Assembly: GCA_021234155.1 (NCBI GenBank)
Contig: JAJEKV010000072.1
Location: 5,935,676-5,999,675, forward strand
Direction of reading: 5' to 3'
DNA length: 64,000 nt
From: Isoetes taiwanensis
Taxonomy: Eukaryota > Streptophyta > Lycopodiopsida > Isoetales > Isoetaceae
In this document: positions 1 to 11,290 of the stretch, in pieces
How the letters are laid out: the number at the start of each line of letters is the position of its first letter
How positions within the stretch are numbered: the first letter of the stretch is position 1
Notes under the pieces: model-generated
Seen by the model: only the letters and a program-made list of their open reading frames with translations
Database searches by the model: none
Told to the model about the DNA's origin: nothing
Position numbers and translations under genes: made by a program

Positions 1-1832
1 CTTGCTAGGTCCACAACTATTGCACTTGAGAGTTAGGCGATCATGTGCATACCATTCTTCACTTTCATCTCTTGGACAAATAAGAGACCTCCAAAGCTCA
101 CTTGTTGAAGCATAGGTGCTCTTCCTTGCCATGCATGTTGGTCCAGGACCACAAACTTCACACGTGCATTTACAATTTGGACCATGAATTTTTTCATCAT
201 GTCTTACTTTGTTCATTGCAAGTCGAATAAAATCTGCTCTCATATGATACACACAACAGCACGTCTCTCTGTCCTTTACTTTCCTGACATAAAGGGGTTT
301 CAAGGCATGAAATACTGAGAAAGAAACCTCAAACTTAGGATACTCCCTTCAAACGCTTATTTGGTAAAATGAAACACGCTAAAAAAGCGGACACAAGAAT
401 TACTGGCAATTAGAGCAATTACAAAGAGAATTACAAAGAATTACAAAGAATTACAAAGAATATCCAAAGATGTGCAATCAAACTAACTTGAGTATCCTCC
501 ATGAAGTGTAATGGATGCATGATCTTGAATCCTTCAGCCACTCTAATCCTTATAACATGTTTCTTGCATGGAGACACTCGTGTGTTATCTCTCCAAAAGT
601 CAACTATTAGCTTCCTCTCATCATAAGAGAGTCTGTCAAATCTAGTATTCTTCTTGAACATGGACCATGGTCCACTACCATGCTCTGCAGCCAATCTTCT
701 ATTTCTTTTGCAACCGACACAATCTTCCTATTGATTCATTTGCTTGGCAAAAGCGGACTTGTTAGTTTCACCATTGATTTGTAAAAGTCATTGCAGCACT
801 TCTTGCTCTCCACACATCTGTATTTTTTGAATACTTATGAGCTGCAAAAGACTCCCTCAAATTGTTAATGATTGTTTTCATTGTGTTTAATTCTTTGCTG
901 TTTGAGAGATCTAGTTCAGGTATCCACTTTCTAGCACCCCCTAGAATTTCCACTCTTTCTTCAGATGTAGCATTCTCACACAATTCGTTCACAAGCTTGC
1001 CTAATTCTTTTGACAACTTTCTTTTCTTCCAACTGCTGAATGAACCTTTCTTACCAACAGTAGCATCATTTGCAATTTGCACCTAAATTGCCCGATTCAA
1101 GCATCCACTTCTCTTTTTTACGTCTTTGAATCCTCGATTTCGGCCTGTCTTTTTGAAAGCGGTTTCATAATTCTCTTGGTTTGCAAGCCTTCGCAATTCT
1201 AACTACAAATGAACTAAATTTATCAATGCAAATACCTCTATTATAGCAAGTTCTCAGATATGACAGTCAGATCCAACCTCTACAGCATTGCCAACATCCA
1301 TAACTTCATCATCCTCATTTGATATTCCACCATATTCTCCTGTAATTTTAGCATGTCAGTTTACTTTTTATAAACCAAGTAACAAATTTAAATTGCATAC
1401 TTTCGACATGTTGAAATCATGCTCAAAGTCCATAAACTTCAAGACCATTGAATGAATTACGTTTCCACCGAAAAGCAAAGACATTACATCAGTCAGCAAT
1501 TTAGAACAAAAAAATTCAGCAATTTAATAGCAGAGGCATTTAACAAGGAATACCTGGTCTTTCATCTTCATGATGAAATTCTTGATCTGAATTTTCGGCT
1601 TCAAATGTAGTTTCTTCATTCCTTGTGAAATCCACTGTTTCAATGTGAGTACCAGCTTCGATTTGTGTAGGTGATTCTTCAAGGTAATTTTCTGCAAATT
1701 GTGAAAAAGCACCGTAAATCGCTTGGAATTGTTGACGAACTCTTGCATGCCCGCCAGCAATCCCCGGGCATCAAATTGCGCACAATGCCTGGACACAGAA
1801 GCAAGGAATTCATCTCTCAACTCAAGAACCAT
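1..1832 (-). pseudogene. Family D transposase-like gene, copy 1 (5' part, runs off window start)
   Basis: Minus-strand open blocks line up in order with those of the second copy at 26.5-35.0 kb: about 1524-1832 (N-terminal), 768-1082 (ends DVWRARSAA), 431-694 (GSGPWSMFKKNTRFD, then VSPCKKHVIRIRV), and 1-330, a Cys/His-rich block with ETCCCVYHM, CKCTCEVCGPGP and SELWRSLICPRD. The Cys/His spacing suggests zinc binding. I recall similar proteins from ferns and cnidarians with a downstream catalytic-looking part (SDGC..QFKSA, HGKGEHDG), but I cannot give the superfamily a name. Introns are likely: the break after the codons for DTQ (next bases GTTAGT) falls where copy 2 also has a GT. A conserved GTGCTGA...CCCGTCAT stretch at 2040-2075 matches the region upstream of copy 2. 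The C-terminal half lies outside the window, so intactness cannot be judged. Confidence 0.6.
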
Positions 1833-2187
1833 AGCTGTGCTTCAAGAAACGCTGAAACAGCATAATTCTGAAGGTGCATCATTTGATTTGGGCGGGGAAA
1901 TTCCAATTCGAATTGGAGATTGCAAACTAAAATTTCGGGATCGATGACTTGGCCAAAAATAGCAGGAATGATGGATCTTGACTCCCGCTCAAGGCTGGCT
2001 ATGGCGGGTGAAGTGCTTGACGAAACGTGAAGGGCGCTCGAAAAAATTTTATGACGGGTATCAGCACCTTACCAGCACCAATGTCGCGACATGATTTTTT
2101 GAGTAGGTCAATAAAAAAAGCACCCTTGTAGCTTTGCTAGACTCCACCATAGAAGTGTTTTTGAGATATATATTATTTTTTTTTCCG

Positions 2188-2545
2188 CTATGCTTCAACT
2201 ACTGCTATATGATCATAAGCTTCAACTTTCCGTTAATGGATCTACCGACAGAAACATCAAGATCTGGGTGGGCTAGACTTGAGAGACTGCCGTAAGTCTC
2301 TTTTTGCTCATCGTGACAGTGTGATGGCAGTGCAGTTTGTACCAAATACACACTATATATATTTAGCGTCGGAAAGACCATTTAGTAAAATATTGGAACG
2401 TACACAAGTTCAAAAATCTTGCTTACCGGAGAGGGTTAGCATGCAAAAGTCTGGTGTCTTGCAGTGAGAGGCCGTGGTGATTTTGCTATTACTGGATCAG
2501 ATGACTTTATTGAGGAAGAGAAAGAAGCCTTGCTTGTAAGAAAAC
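2188..2545 (+). pseudogene. WDR3/UTP12-like WD40 protein pseudogene fragment
   Basis: Translation gives a WD40 stretch: GSTDRNIKIW, then after a one-base frameshift CRKSLFAHRDSVMAVQFVPN, and in a third frame CLAVRGRGDFAITGSDD and FIEEEKEALL. This order (GS.D.NIKIWGLDFGDC.KSLFAH.DSVM, then CLAV..RGDF..TGS, then F.EEEKE) is characteristic of WDR3 (yeast Utp12/Dip2), a WD-repeat subunit of the small-subunit processome in nucleolar 18S rRNA maturation. No introns interrupt the match, at least two frameshifts are present, and about 15 residues of the last blade (SIR.WDRT.EP) are missing. It is therefore a short, probably retroposed fragment and not a working gene. It lies just upstream of family D copy 1, in the opposite orientation. 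Confidence 0.8.
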
Positions 2546-5092
2546 CATGGGGAATATTAAGTGTTACCATGTCAGTAGGATATCATGACATTAAAAATGG
2601 CTATAAATGGTCGATTTAGAGGGAAGTTGCATGAATCAGAATGATTACTTATCAAGATATGATGTTGCTTTGTCCAGTAGTTGTCATTGATCAATGCTTT
2701 GTAAAGCCTGGAACAATGGCATTTGTATCCATGACTTGCCCTACTCAACTGCTCAAGTGGAACAGGTGAAGCTTCAACAAAACAGAGCTTTCGGCTATGG
2801 CGATCTTAATAGTTTGCGGCTATGATGATCTTAATAGTTTGGCGATGCTGCCTCATTCATATTTCCAGCCAAAAAAGTTAAGGCGCTTGCACTTCAAGCC
2901 AAGTATTTTATTCTATATCCATTTCTCTGATAGGTTTAACTCCAAATGAGCCGCTTCAAGGAGCTTTTGACGATGGAAGTTGCACCCATACATATCTCTG
3001 GGCACAAAAGATATGGTGCAGCACACAGAAGCTTCTAATCGCACTCAACTTAATTATTTTGAAATGTCTATTGTGTAATCTTAACTAATTTGGTTTTATT
3101 TACATGACATAAAATGAGTCAGTATTTGGTTTTACGAGGTTCTGTAGCGACTCTTGCTATATTTTCTTGGTAATTATCGTTTCTGCCATTTTGCCTTAAT
3201 AAGTAATACTGGTCTGAAAGCAAATTAACATTCTAATAGTTTTTGTCTATATCTTATGATTATGCACTGATGTTCTTCAGTTATTTGCAGCATCTTGATT
3301 TGAACTTTTTCATTTACAGGCATTTAGTTGTTGGGTATTCACAGGCATTTACTTTTGGGTATTCACAGGCAGCATCATATGTGTAAGTGTTTTTCTCGCC
3401 ATTTGTATTCTTGCCTTCGTTTTAATGCCATTGCACTGATTTAGGTGAGTCTATTATCTGTTCTTCTCTTGCTTAGGTTATAATCTAGGCTGAGGCTGGT
3501 AGGCTGCACAGCTCTTTCTGCCAAACATCTAAACCCGCTACCATAAGAAGCACACTCAATGTAAGCAGCTTTTCTATCTTTGATAGGTTAAGTTCTAGAC
3601 TAAAATAATTTGTTTATTTTCATTGAGTTCAATGATAATTTCCTGCTGGTTAATTTTTCCATGCAATTTTCTATGGAAAATCAGGTGCATCAAGAAATTG
3701 CACAAACAAATGCTACGTTAGTACTTAACAAATTGGATTCTAGCATGGTGCGTTCTGTCGTATGGAAAATGTAAATTTTTTGTTGGCTTTGGGCACGTTA
3801 TTTTCAAGTTCTATGTTGATTCTTTTGAAATAGCAATTGTGAGCTTATGTAATCATGGGGTTTTGTAATTACTCTTTGTTTGGAAGTAGCAACAATGAGC
3901 TTTCAATCATGGGTTTCTGTAATTATTCATGTGGGTTTAGGACGTTTGTTTTTAAGTTTTACAATGGTGTTTGGAAGTGAAGGGTGACAATAATGAATTG
4001 TATATAGATCGACGAAGCAAACTTTAATGCAAACATTCGCTCAACATGATACAACTTGCTCTTCCCCTCCTTGAAAAAGTCCTTGGCCCATTATCCCCAC
4101 CCTTTTGTGGACAATCATTTATGTGGATTTTATTTTGAAAGATGTTGGTCCAGGTGCCGACTTGAGTACCTTGGTTTTTTTATGTTGCATCAACTTAATT
4201 TTTCTATTAAAGGAAACTATTCTGCTTAAGATCACATTAAATAATTATGCATGTACATGTCAAACATGTGAAAAGTTACACGGTAGGGCATGGGGTCTAC
4301 CGCTTTAGTGTCTACAATTTGGAGTTGGTTCAAGGATTTACCACATCATTAAACTTGAAGAAGTGAAAGGATGTAACATGAACGGAGCATGCAATGCTAT
4401 TGAACATGTCATCACACAAATTTAGGATTAGGGTTTGGGATGTGTTTTTAGATAGCATAATATCATCACTATATATGTATTAAAGCATCTTTTAGAGATG
4501 AAGACAATTTCAATGGTGGATTTACCAAATTCTATTTTTCTCGGAGGAATTTGGTTCTAAGATTGCATTTTATGTTAGGGAGGCCCTTATTCGAGGTAAG
4601 TAGTTGGTGAATCCCCTAGAAAGAGCTAGTTCCACATCTTGCGTAAGAGTCTGATGGTTGGTAGGAGCCACATGACGCAACCACAGGCATATACGTCTTT
4701 GGTCATTTGGCTTATGTCATAAGATCTTCTTTAATTTAAGCTGGGTTTGATATGTGAAATGTTCCTCCACCCCAATACTATGAAACCAAAACAAATGAAT
4801 AAGTAGAATGATAGCACCCTTATATTGTAATATATGCTAATAGGATCTATTACACCTTATAAATGCAATTTTATTGACCAGGCATTGCAATACCCTAAAG
4901 TGGATGGATACGTCTATGCATTCTATGCTGTCTATTATTGTTCCTATTATAGACCTTCATATTGTCTATTGTTCCTACTATCCTCTGCTACTGCCTAACA
5001 CTCCTTTACATCCATAGACATGAATACATTTAGTGCTTTTAGTTTCACCTATAACCCATGTTATGTCTACTCATTCCACACGTCCATAACTA
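2546..5092. other. AT-rich intergenic DNA, no recognised gene
   Basis: No coding stretch on either strand resembles a known family. A few exon-like pieces (for example near 3684-3750, VHQEIAQTNATLVLNKLDS, preceded by CAG) are too short to assign. No tRNA, rRNA or clear terminal repeat was seen. Confidence 0.4.
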
Positions 5093-5139
5093 ATGCCCGG
5101 CATTGCCGGGCACACGTTTCTAGTACATGTGCATTTGGT

Positions 5140-5368
5140 TTTCTTCAAGGTGCTCGATCAGCAGGCATTTGATACAGTAAAATATGCCAAGGGATTGTGT
5201 TCTATGGATATAATTAACAGTTCCATATCTGACAGCTGCTTCATAGAAGAGGCCAGACCGCCTTCTGAGCATGATATTGGTTGGAAAGACACTGCCATTG
5301 CCTTGCCAGGTTATGTCACCAGATTATATCTCAGATTCATGTCTCAGACTGGTTTGCCCTTTCCTTAA
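5140..5368 (+). other. Unrecognised open exon-like stretch
   Basis: An open frame reads VLDQQAFDTVKYAKGL...ISDSCFIEEARPPSEHDIGW and ends FMSQTGLPFP at a stop. Codon use looks coding-like, but I do not recognise the family. Its end runs into a 40-bp duplicated segment, so the frame may partly be produced by that repeat. It could be a single exon of an unknown gene or chance. Confidence 0.25.
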
Positions 5369-5413
5369 CCTCAGTCACCAGATTATATCTCAGATTCATG
5401 TCTCAGACTGGTT
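5315..5413. repeat. Tandem duplication, two 40-bp copies
   Basis: The 40 bases at 5315-5354 recur without change at 5374-5413, starting 59 bases downstream. Both copies contain AGATTATATCTCAGATTCAT. Perfect identity suggests a recent local duplication. Confidence 0.85.
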
Positions 5414-5580
5414 ATGCCCCCCTGTCCGATATTAACCTCAGTTGTACTTGTGATTATGTATATAACTGTGCAGTATGTCAGCATCCTTATTGCTACTAAG
5501 GTTTTTCCCCCGAAAACCCTTCGGGGCGGGGGTTTTTTAATCCTGGTAGTAATACGCCTGCTGCTTTCTCTCTGTACTTG

Positions 5581-5641
5581 GGTCCCATAGGCCAGTTGGT
5601 CTCCGTGGACGATAAAACCATATTCTATTCTATTCTATTCT
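5581..5641 (+). repeat. LINE/SINE-type 3' tail with (TATTC)n
   Basis: A conserved tail reads GGTCCCATAG, then TCTCCGTGGACGATAAAACC, then ATTCTATTCTATTCTATTC. Closely related tails occur on the minus strand at 10985-11024 and on the plus strand at about 40131-40190 and 40770-40800. A looser one ends the LINE fragment at about 6030-6110. A shared tail followed by a short microsatellite is typical of non-LTR retroposon 3' ends; which element made this copy cannot be told. Confidence 0.6.
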
Positions 5642-6014
5642 TTTGATCCCAGCCTTGGCCCTGGTTATGCTTGGCACTGCCATATCCTTGATCATGAAGA
5701 TAACGAAATGATGAGACCTTTTGTGGTTACTTGAGTAACCATAAACTTTTTAAGATTTAGTGGTAGAAATGATAAAATGAGCAAATTGCCATGCACAAGA
5801 TGTTCCAAATTTGGATTTGTTTGTGTGGGTTCATAGAGACTCAAGATAAATATCTCAACATTGTACATTTAACACAACTTAAAGTTAACACAACTTAAAA
5901 TCAGGTATGGAATATGGTATGAAAAACAAGTATTCATTTCCTAACCGGAGATAAGAAACGTAATTGTACATTTTTTAACCTGTTACATAATGAATTTTTC
6001 AAATTTCATAATAT

Positions 6015-6400
6015 GAGTTACATTGTTCCTATTTAATTCTAATCCAGACTTTTGTAATAACAGTAATAATAAGATTTGTTAACGTCCAACAAAGACCCGT
6101 AGGCCATGGCACAACTCTTACAATTTTACATCTACTCTCTTCTGATAAGAGTATCTTTTTCACTATTGTCAATGTTCTCAAGGAGCTCTCTAATAAATTT
6201 TTCCACGTGGCATATTGTAGAGTATTTTTGGAAAAGAGTTGCCAAGTTCTCATGGTCCCAATCCACTTGGGAGTACTTTTCCTGAAGTGAATGGAACCGA
6301 GGGCAATGAAATATTACATGTGATTCTGTTTCAATATCATGCTTGCATCTTCATGTCTTGCCTCCACCACAAACGAACCATGTTGTAAAAGAAAATGCAA
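6015..6400 (-). pseudogene. LINE reverse-transcriptase ORF2 C-terminal fragment
   Basis: The minus strand encodes CKHDIETESHVIFHCPRFHS followed by a helical tail (ENLATLFQKYS, KFIRELLENIDNSEKDTL). The pattern C..DIETE.H..FHCP.F is the conserved zinc-knuckle-like end of plant non-LTR retrotransposon ORF2 proteins. A stop codon lies just upstream of it. After the ORF comes a 3' region with GGTCTTTGTTGGACGTTAAC and a T/A-rich simple tail. The fragment is strongly 5'-truncated, as is usual for LINEs. It sits directly upstream of the phosphatase-like exon, probably in its former intron. Confidence 0.75.
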
Positions 6401-6419
6401 GTAAGTACCTCATTTGCAG

Positions 6420-6814
6420 ACCAGGGTATCATGAGTTTGTGGAGTGGGCACTGCAGAGGTTTGATATTGTGATCTGAAGTGCTTCTCTACTTCGGAATAC
6501 AAGGGATATGGTGGCTGCATTGTTCCCTGATTTGCAGACCAGATTCTTGAAGGTATATGGTCAAGAGCATTGCTATGCATGCGAGCATCCAACCAGCACA
6601 GCAAAGCAACTTTTTTTCAAGGAGTTGAAGGTTGTACTTGAGGATTTTCCTCAATATCATGGTATGATTTTCTTGGTTGATGACAGCCTATACAAAGGGT
6701 TTCTAAACCCTGCACACACAACCGTTCCTGTTATACCTTTCAAGGGGCAAGAAGAGGACAACTTTTTGCAGAAGTTTGTGTGTCCAGCATTGGAATACTT
6801 GTCTTCTCATACAG
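6420..6814 (+). pseudogene. NIF/FCP1-type phosphatase-like pseudogene, part 1 (interrupted by element A)
   Basis: After a plausible acceptor (ATTTGCAG) the frame reads RPGYHEFVEWALQRFDIVI, a TGA at 6475-6477 where the family has Trp (IWSA), then SASLLRNTRDMVAALF, HCYACEHP, and GMIFLVDDSLYKGFLNP. The RPG..EF start, the LL.ELK...ED.P core and LVDDS.YK..LNP are hallmarks of the C-terminal half of the FCP1/NLI-interacting-factor (HAD) phosphatase fold. The catalytic DLDGTL/DLDET motif would lie upstream and is not visible. The open frame stops exactly at the element A target site (CAG, 6812-6814) and resumes in frame at 14059. The internal stop and the 7.2-kb insertion make this a dead copy. Family assignment is confident; subfamily is not. 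Confidence 0.75.
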
Positions 6815-8250
6815 CACAAGGCATCCAAAATAAAAAAACTACATGGTTTTTCCCATGGTTATGACTAGAAAACCATTCCACAAAACCAATGGGTCTTTGT
6901 GGGTTAATTTCATTAAAAACCATATGAGGCTAAAGTACTTGGTTTTCTTGTAAGGTTCACTAGGGTGGTATTATGGCATGGAAATTGCTAACGGCTCCTT
7001 CCTAGTGTTTGTCAAAGTGGTATTTTATGTTGGTAAATGGATGTGGTATATTATAATGTTTTAGAGGTAGGGTTTCTCAATGTGGTATAATATGGTGGTT
7101 GTGGATGTGGTTTGATGTCGCGGCTCTATTTATATGATTTTATGATGTGCTTAGTTATTGTGGTAAATGCACACTCGCGATGTGTTATATGCAGTAAATC
7201 ACCATTATTTAATTAGTTGAAGTGTTTAGGTTATTGTATTAAAACACTACTATGTTTATCAAACTTAGATCTAATTATTAGTTGTAGAAATGCATGGTTT
7301 TGTAGTACACTAGATTCATGGTTATCATTTATAAACAAGTATTGCTATATAGTCTAAAGCATTTCAAATTACTAGACTAAACTATTAAGGATTGTGGATG
7401 GTTTCTTATGTATTGTAGTACTTATTAAGGTTGGTAATCCACTAATGGCTTTTAGTCTAAAGCGTTCCAACTATTGCATGGAAAAACATGCCTATCTTTA
7501 CACTCAAGATGTACTCGTTAAGGTTGATAAACCACTAACGTTTCTATTCTTAAGCTTCTTAAGTTTTTGCATATAAAGACTTGCAATCTTTCCACTAAAT
7601 ATCTAATAGTTTTTCAATCATACACGCAATGGTAAAGATGACAAATCACTACATTTCTATGATCCGAAGCACTTTTAGTTTATGAATGAAAACCATAGCA
7701 ATCTTATTAATTATCCATGTACATCTTTGTACAATGACTGCATAGTTTCTTAACATGTACGTATAGTGTTTATGATTAAATGCATTGCGTGCTCAACATA
7801 TACCCCTAGTGCTTAAGACTACTTAACCATAAATGCTTTTCACATCCAAGTAGTTAAGTTTAGACTAAAACAACTACTTAAAGTGTAGTGGTCTTTTGCA
7901 TGGTTTCGTAACATGTAGGGTTCTTAAACTGCTACTACTTTTGGAGATGAAAGCATTTGTATTTAAATGTTTTTTCCTTGCGTGGTATTTACAAGAACCA
8001 CTACTACTTTTTGTTGAAATGATATTTACATGTTTTTTCCTATTGCTCTATGCGTAGTTTTTTGCCGTTCTTTTTGCAAAAAAACACCACCTAAAGTCCA
8101 TGCGTAATATTATTCCAAAAATGCTAGAAACAATGGGTAATTTTTTAGCGTGGTTTTTCACAAACAAAAAATGCTTTTAGATTACACAAAACGTTAAGTA
8201 GATTACAATTTAACAGAATATTAGATCGATTACAGTTTAGCAAAATGGAA
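6815..8250. repeat. Left subterminal repeat region of element A
   Basis: This AT-rich region is full of short inverted and direct repeats of ACCACTA/TAGTGGT and AAAACC. The first 150 bases resemble the reverse complement of about 31700-31848, the right end of element B (shared GTTTTTAATGAAATTAACCC and CATTGGTTTT). Such arrays are usual transposase-binding regions in CACTA-type elements. No gene is visible. Confidence 0.65.
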
Positions 8251-8986
8251 AGAAACTTTTTTTATGCTGAACACATACAGTAAATTTCAATCACATAGAG
8301 TAAATTTTAATGCCGGACTTCTGCAACTAGAGGAAGACAAACAGAGGAAAACAAGAAACGAAGATCTGTAACATCATCTTAAACAAAAGCTAGCCTCAAA
8401 TCTGCAGAGAAATGGTTCATTCTGACTTTTGCATGCATGTCTCCGAGCCAACTGAGAGTGTTGCCGGGTTTCCTTAGGTCCTTCAAAATCAGGTTCTGCA
8501 TGAATCTCCACCTCGGTTTCACATATTCTTGGGATATTCTGCTCTCATCTCCCGTCCCTAGGGTTACCTGGATGCTTAGAAATTGATTAGGTATACTTCA
8601 CATGTGGGACAAAGCAATAGAATCAGGGATTGTTTCAGGTACTCTATTCACTTGATCAAAAGACCAAAATCAGTGTGGTTGAATGCCACAAAGAAAATGG
8701 CTTCCAATTGTTGGCGCCTTTGCAAGTGCCAGTATCCACTGGATAGTTTTAACTTGTAATATGCAACAGTAGAATTTATTGAATCTTCTGATGTCCATCT
8801 GCAATTCTGTTTAATGGCCCTATTTCCATGATGTGTTCCTCGGATTCAGATACTTCCAAAGCCTGCAAGGCCTGCATACAAATGAGAAATTATAGGCTGC
8901 AATATAAGGCTAGTTAGTTTCAGAAAAGCTTGTTACTAATGAAGCAAATTATTCTGGACAGTAGACACCTTTTGTTTCAGACTAAA

Positions 8987-9268
8987 TCACTTACCGAATC
9001 CCCAACCAGGTTGTACACCACAACGGTTGCAAAACCAATAATTCTGATAATCAGCATGCACAAATAATGCACAAAAGCATGATGTTGCAATAATCCTGTC
9101 AGTGAACTTGGATCCCTTGCCCGCCTGCACCATATGATTATGGTTACCAGGTTGCATCATAAAACCTCCCGAACCTTGCAAAATTACGTTGTTTGTAACG
9201 GTATCTGTTAATCCAAAACAATCATGGGCACCCAGCAGAAAACCAGTAGCTCCCCTGTAAAGATTCAA
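8987..9268 (-). other. Unrecognised ORF inside element A
   Basis: The open frame reads GATGFLLGAHDCFGLTDTV, a Gly/Gln/Asn-rich middle (GSGGFMMQPGNHNHMV), and ends NYWFCNRCGVQPGWGFGK. The last part has a short C..C pattern. It is not recognised as transposase. It could be a captured host exon or a chance frame, and no neighbouring exon supports it. The rest of 8250-10680 holds no other recognisable coding sequence. Confidence 0.2.
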
Positions 9269-10129
9269 CAGTAAAAACCCCTAACCAGTCCACAAACTTT
9301 TTTAATGCCATATGGCCATTGCTTCAGCTATTGGACATCGGCATAAGCAATGCGAGCAATCTGCCTAGCATATTCCGAAAACCCTGTTCCAGAAGCTAAC
9401 CTAAAGCTTAATTCCATTTCTGAAAATCTTTCTGCATTGCCATGTGTATAGTCTTCTCAAAGACTATACAGATTCCTGTAAGTTGTGACATGCTTTAGCA
9501 TTTAAAGCAGAGTCTATGTTAACACCCAACATGCTCTTAAACCCAAATTTTTGTGTTCATTACAACCAATATTAAGGCAAACCCCATTTTCAAACCACTG
9601 TTTTCTGAAAAGCTGAAGCTGAGGCAGGGAATGGCCAATACTATAATCGGAATATCAGATCCTCGTTTCCCTGTCAGCAGATTTGCACATTGAGTAGTTA
9701 ACCCCCTTTGAACAGAAGAAGAAAATATGAAAGAGGGCAAACGAGTTTGTCTATTCATACCTGTTCTGTTCTGTGCCTCAAGAACTGCATCTCCAGCAAA
9801 AAAAGAGATAATTTTTTAAATGATTCAGGAGAGCCAGCCAAGTGTAGCCAGCCCTCCAATCCTATTGAATCCATGCTTTTGTTGTGAAATAAGACCTGCC
9901 ATATTTTTTTGCTGCTACAGACCTAACCGGCCTCTGCTTTTTGCTCTGACGTTTTGAAGTTGCCTATTACTGGAGTTTTACCAGAAGATCAACACAAGAA
10001 AAATAAAAGAAGACAGATCTGCCATTAGTTACCGCCATAGCCTTCCACCTTTTGCTCCCACCTTCTGCATCAGATCCACAAAACGGTTGTTTCATGCTTC
10101 CTATCCGCTCCACCTCCGCTTGAACGATG

Positions 10130-10345
10130 CCTGGGAAACAAGGCAAGGCAAGTCAGACTTTGGAAACAAGGTAAAAGGCAAGTCGAACAGAGAAAAAAGG
10201 CATGGCGGCAAGGCAATCGGCAAGTCGAACTTACTAGAACGCAAGGCAAAGCGCTAAGCGAAGGCGACCTGGAAACATGGCGGCAAAGGCAAAGTCGAAG
10301 GCGGCAATGCAAAACCCATGGCGGCAACACAAAATTTGCTCGATC
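10130..10345. repeat. Degenerate short tandem repeat (AAGGCAAGTCGA-like)
   Basis: The stretch is built from imperfect copies of AAGGCAAGTCGA, GGCGGCAA and GGAAACAAGG. It is purine-rich on the plus strand and creates spurious ORFs on both strands. It lies inside element A. Confidence 0.6.
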
Positions 10346-10689
10346 TGCCTGCCAGACATTCAAATACAGCCAATAACATGTTAGGAACCGGATCAAGATC
10401 TCCACCGTTCATCTCTGCCCTTAAAAATATGCCATATTTTAATTTTCATATGCTATGAAGTTAATATTTTTTATCACTCCTAGCATAGTTTGGACTTCAT
10501 TACTTAATGGGAAGTTTTCATTTTATGTTTGGGGTCGTTGATGGGAGGAATATTCCTCCTTTTATGCCAAATCAAGGGCCTTCTCTTTTTTGGAGGCAAG
10601 GACCCATACAAATTTCAAAGGTGCACAGAAAATAGAAAACCATTGGCCTGACATGGCCGTAAAATTCAAAATACTAAATACTGCACACA

Positions 10690-10940
10690 ACAAGCACTAG
10701 CGGCGGCCTGCACTACCCGGCTCCATCATCTGCAACGGTGCACTGTAATCCGCATGCCGACCATATGGTTGAAGCAAAGAGGAGCAAAAAACACCCATTC
10801 AATAAGCTACTCTCGTCTATCCATCTACTGCTATCCATCTCTCATGTGGGATTTGAACCCACGGTACCAAAACTTCCAAATAGAGAAAACAAAATAGAGA
10901 AGCAAAGAGGGCACAGAAAACTACTTCCCAAGCACCTTCT
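10690..10940 (-). repeat. tRNA-derived SINE-like repeat
   Basis: On the minus strand a T-arm-like segment reads GTGGGTTCAAATCCCAC. It has a 5-bp stem and a box B match GGTTCAAATCC at 10849-10859. Internal pol III promoters of this kind mark tRNA-derived SINEs. A convincing box A was not located, so the 5' edge is approximate. It could also be a lone tRNA-gene relic. Confidence 0.45.
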
Positions 10941-10984
10941 AGATGACTTTTAGACTACTTCTTTCACATAATATAGAAGGAAGA

Positions 10985-11290
10985 GAATTTTAACGTCCAC
11001 GGAGCCCAATCGGGCTATGGGACCAGACAGATGAGAAGCAACGACACAGATCATCTAACGAGGCCACCGGACCCCTACACTGCTCTGCACAATCCGCTGC
11101 CTTGCTCTGCTCTAATGGCCGCCGCAAAATTTATTCTTTGGTCTCTGATATTGCATTGATTTGATGCTCCCAGGCCCGCTATCTGCTTTGATGCCCTGTG
11201 AAATGGAGGAATCGAACCAGAGCTCTAAGAAAAGAAAGGGGCGTGCAGTCTTATCTATTCCCTAGGAAAACGGTCCCCTACCACTGCAAA
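10985..11290 (-). repeat. tRNA-derived SINE with LINE-type tail
   Basis: Read on the minus strand, the element starts near GCAGTGGTAGGGG (box A-like). It has a perfect box B, GGTTCGATTCC (11208-11218 on plus), and ends GGTCCCATAG, then GGGCTCCGTGGACGTTAAAA. This 3' end matches the tail at 5581-5641 and loosely the LINE tail near 6030-6110. Box A to box B spacing of roughly 60 bases is as expected for pol III promoters. It sits inside element A, so it may have inserted there or travelled with it. Confidence 0.65.

Noticed and set aside
10070-10405. Cys/Arg-rich minus-strand ORF.
   Set aside because: It is the reverse of the AAGGCAAGTCGA repeat, so the composition is a repeat artefact.
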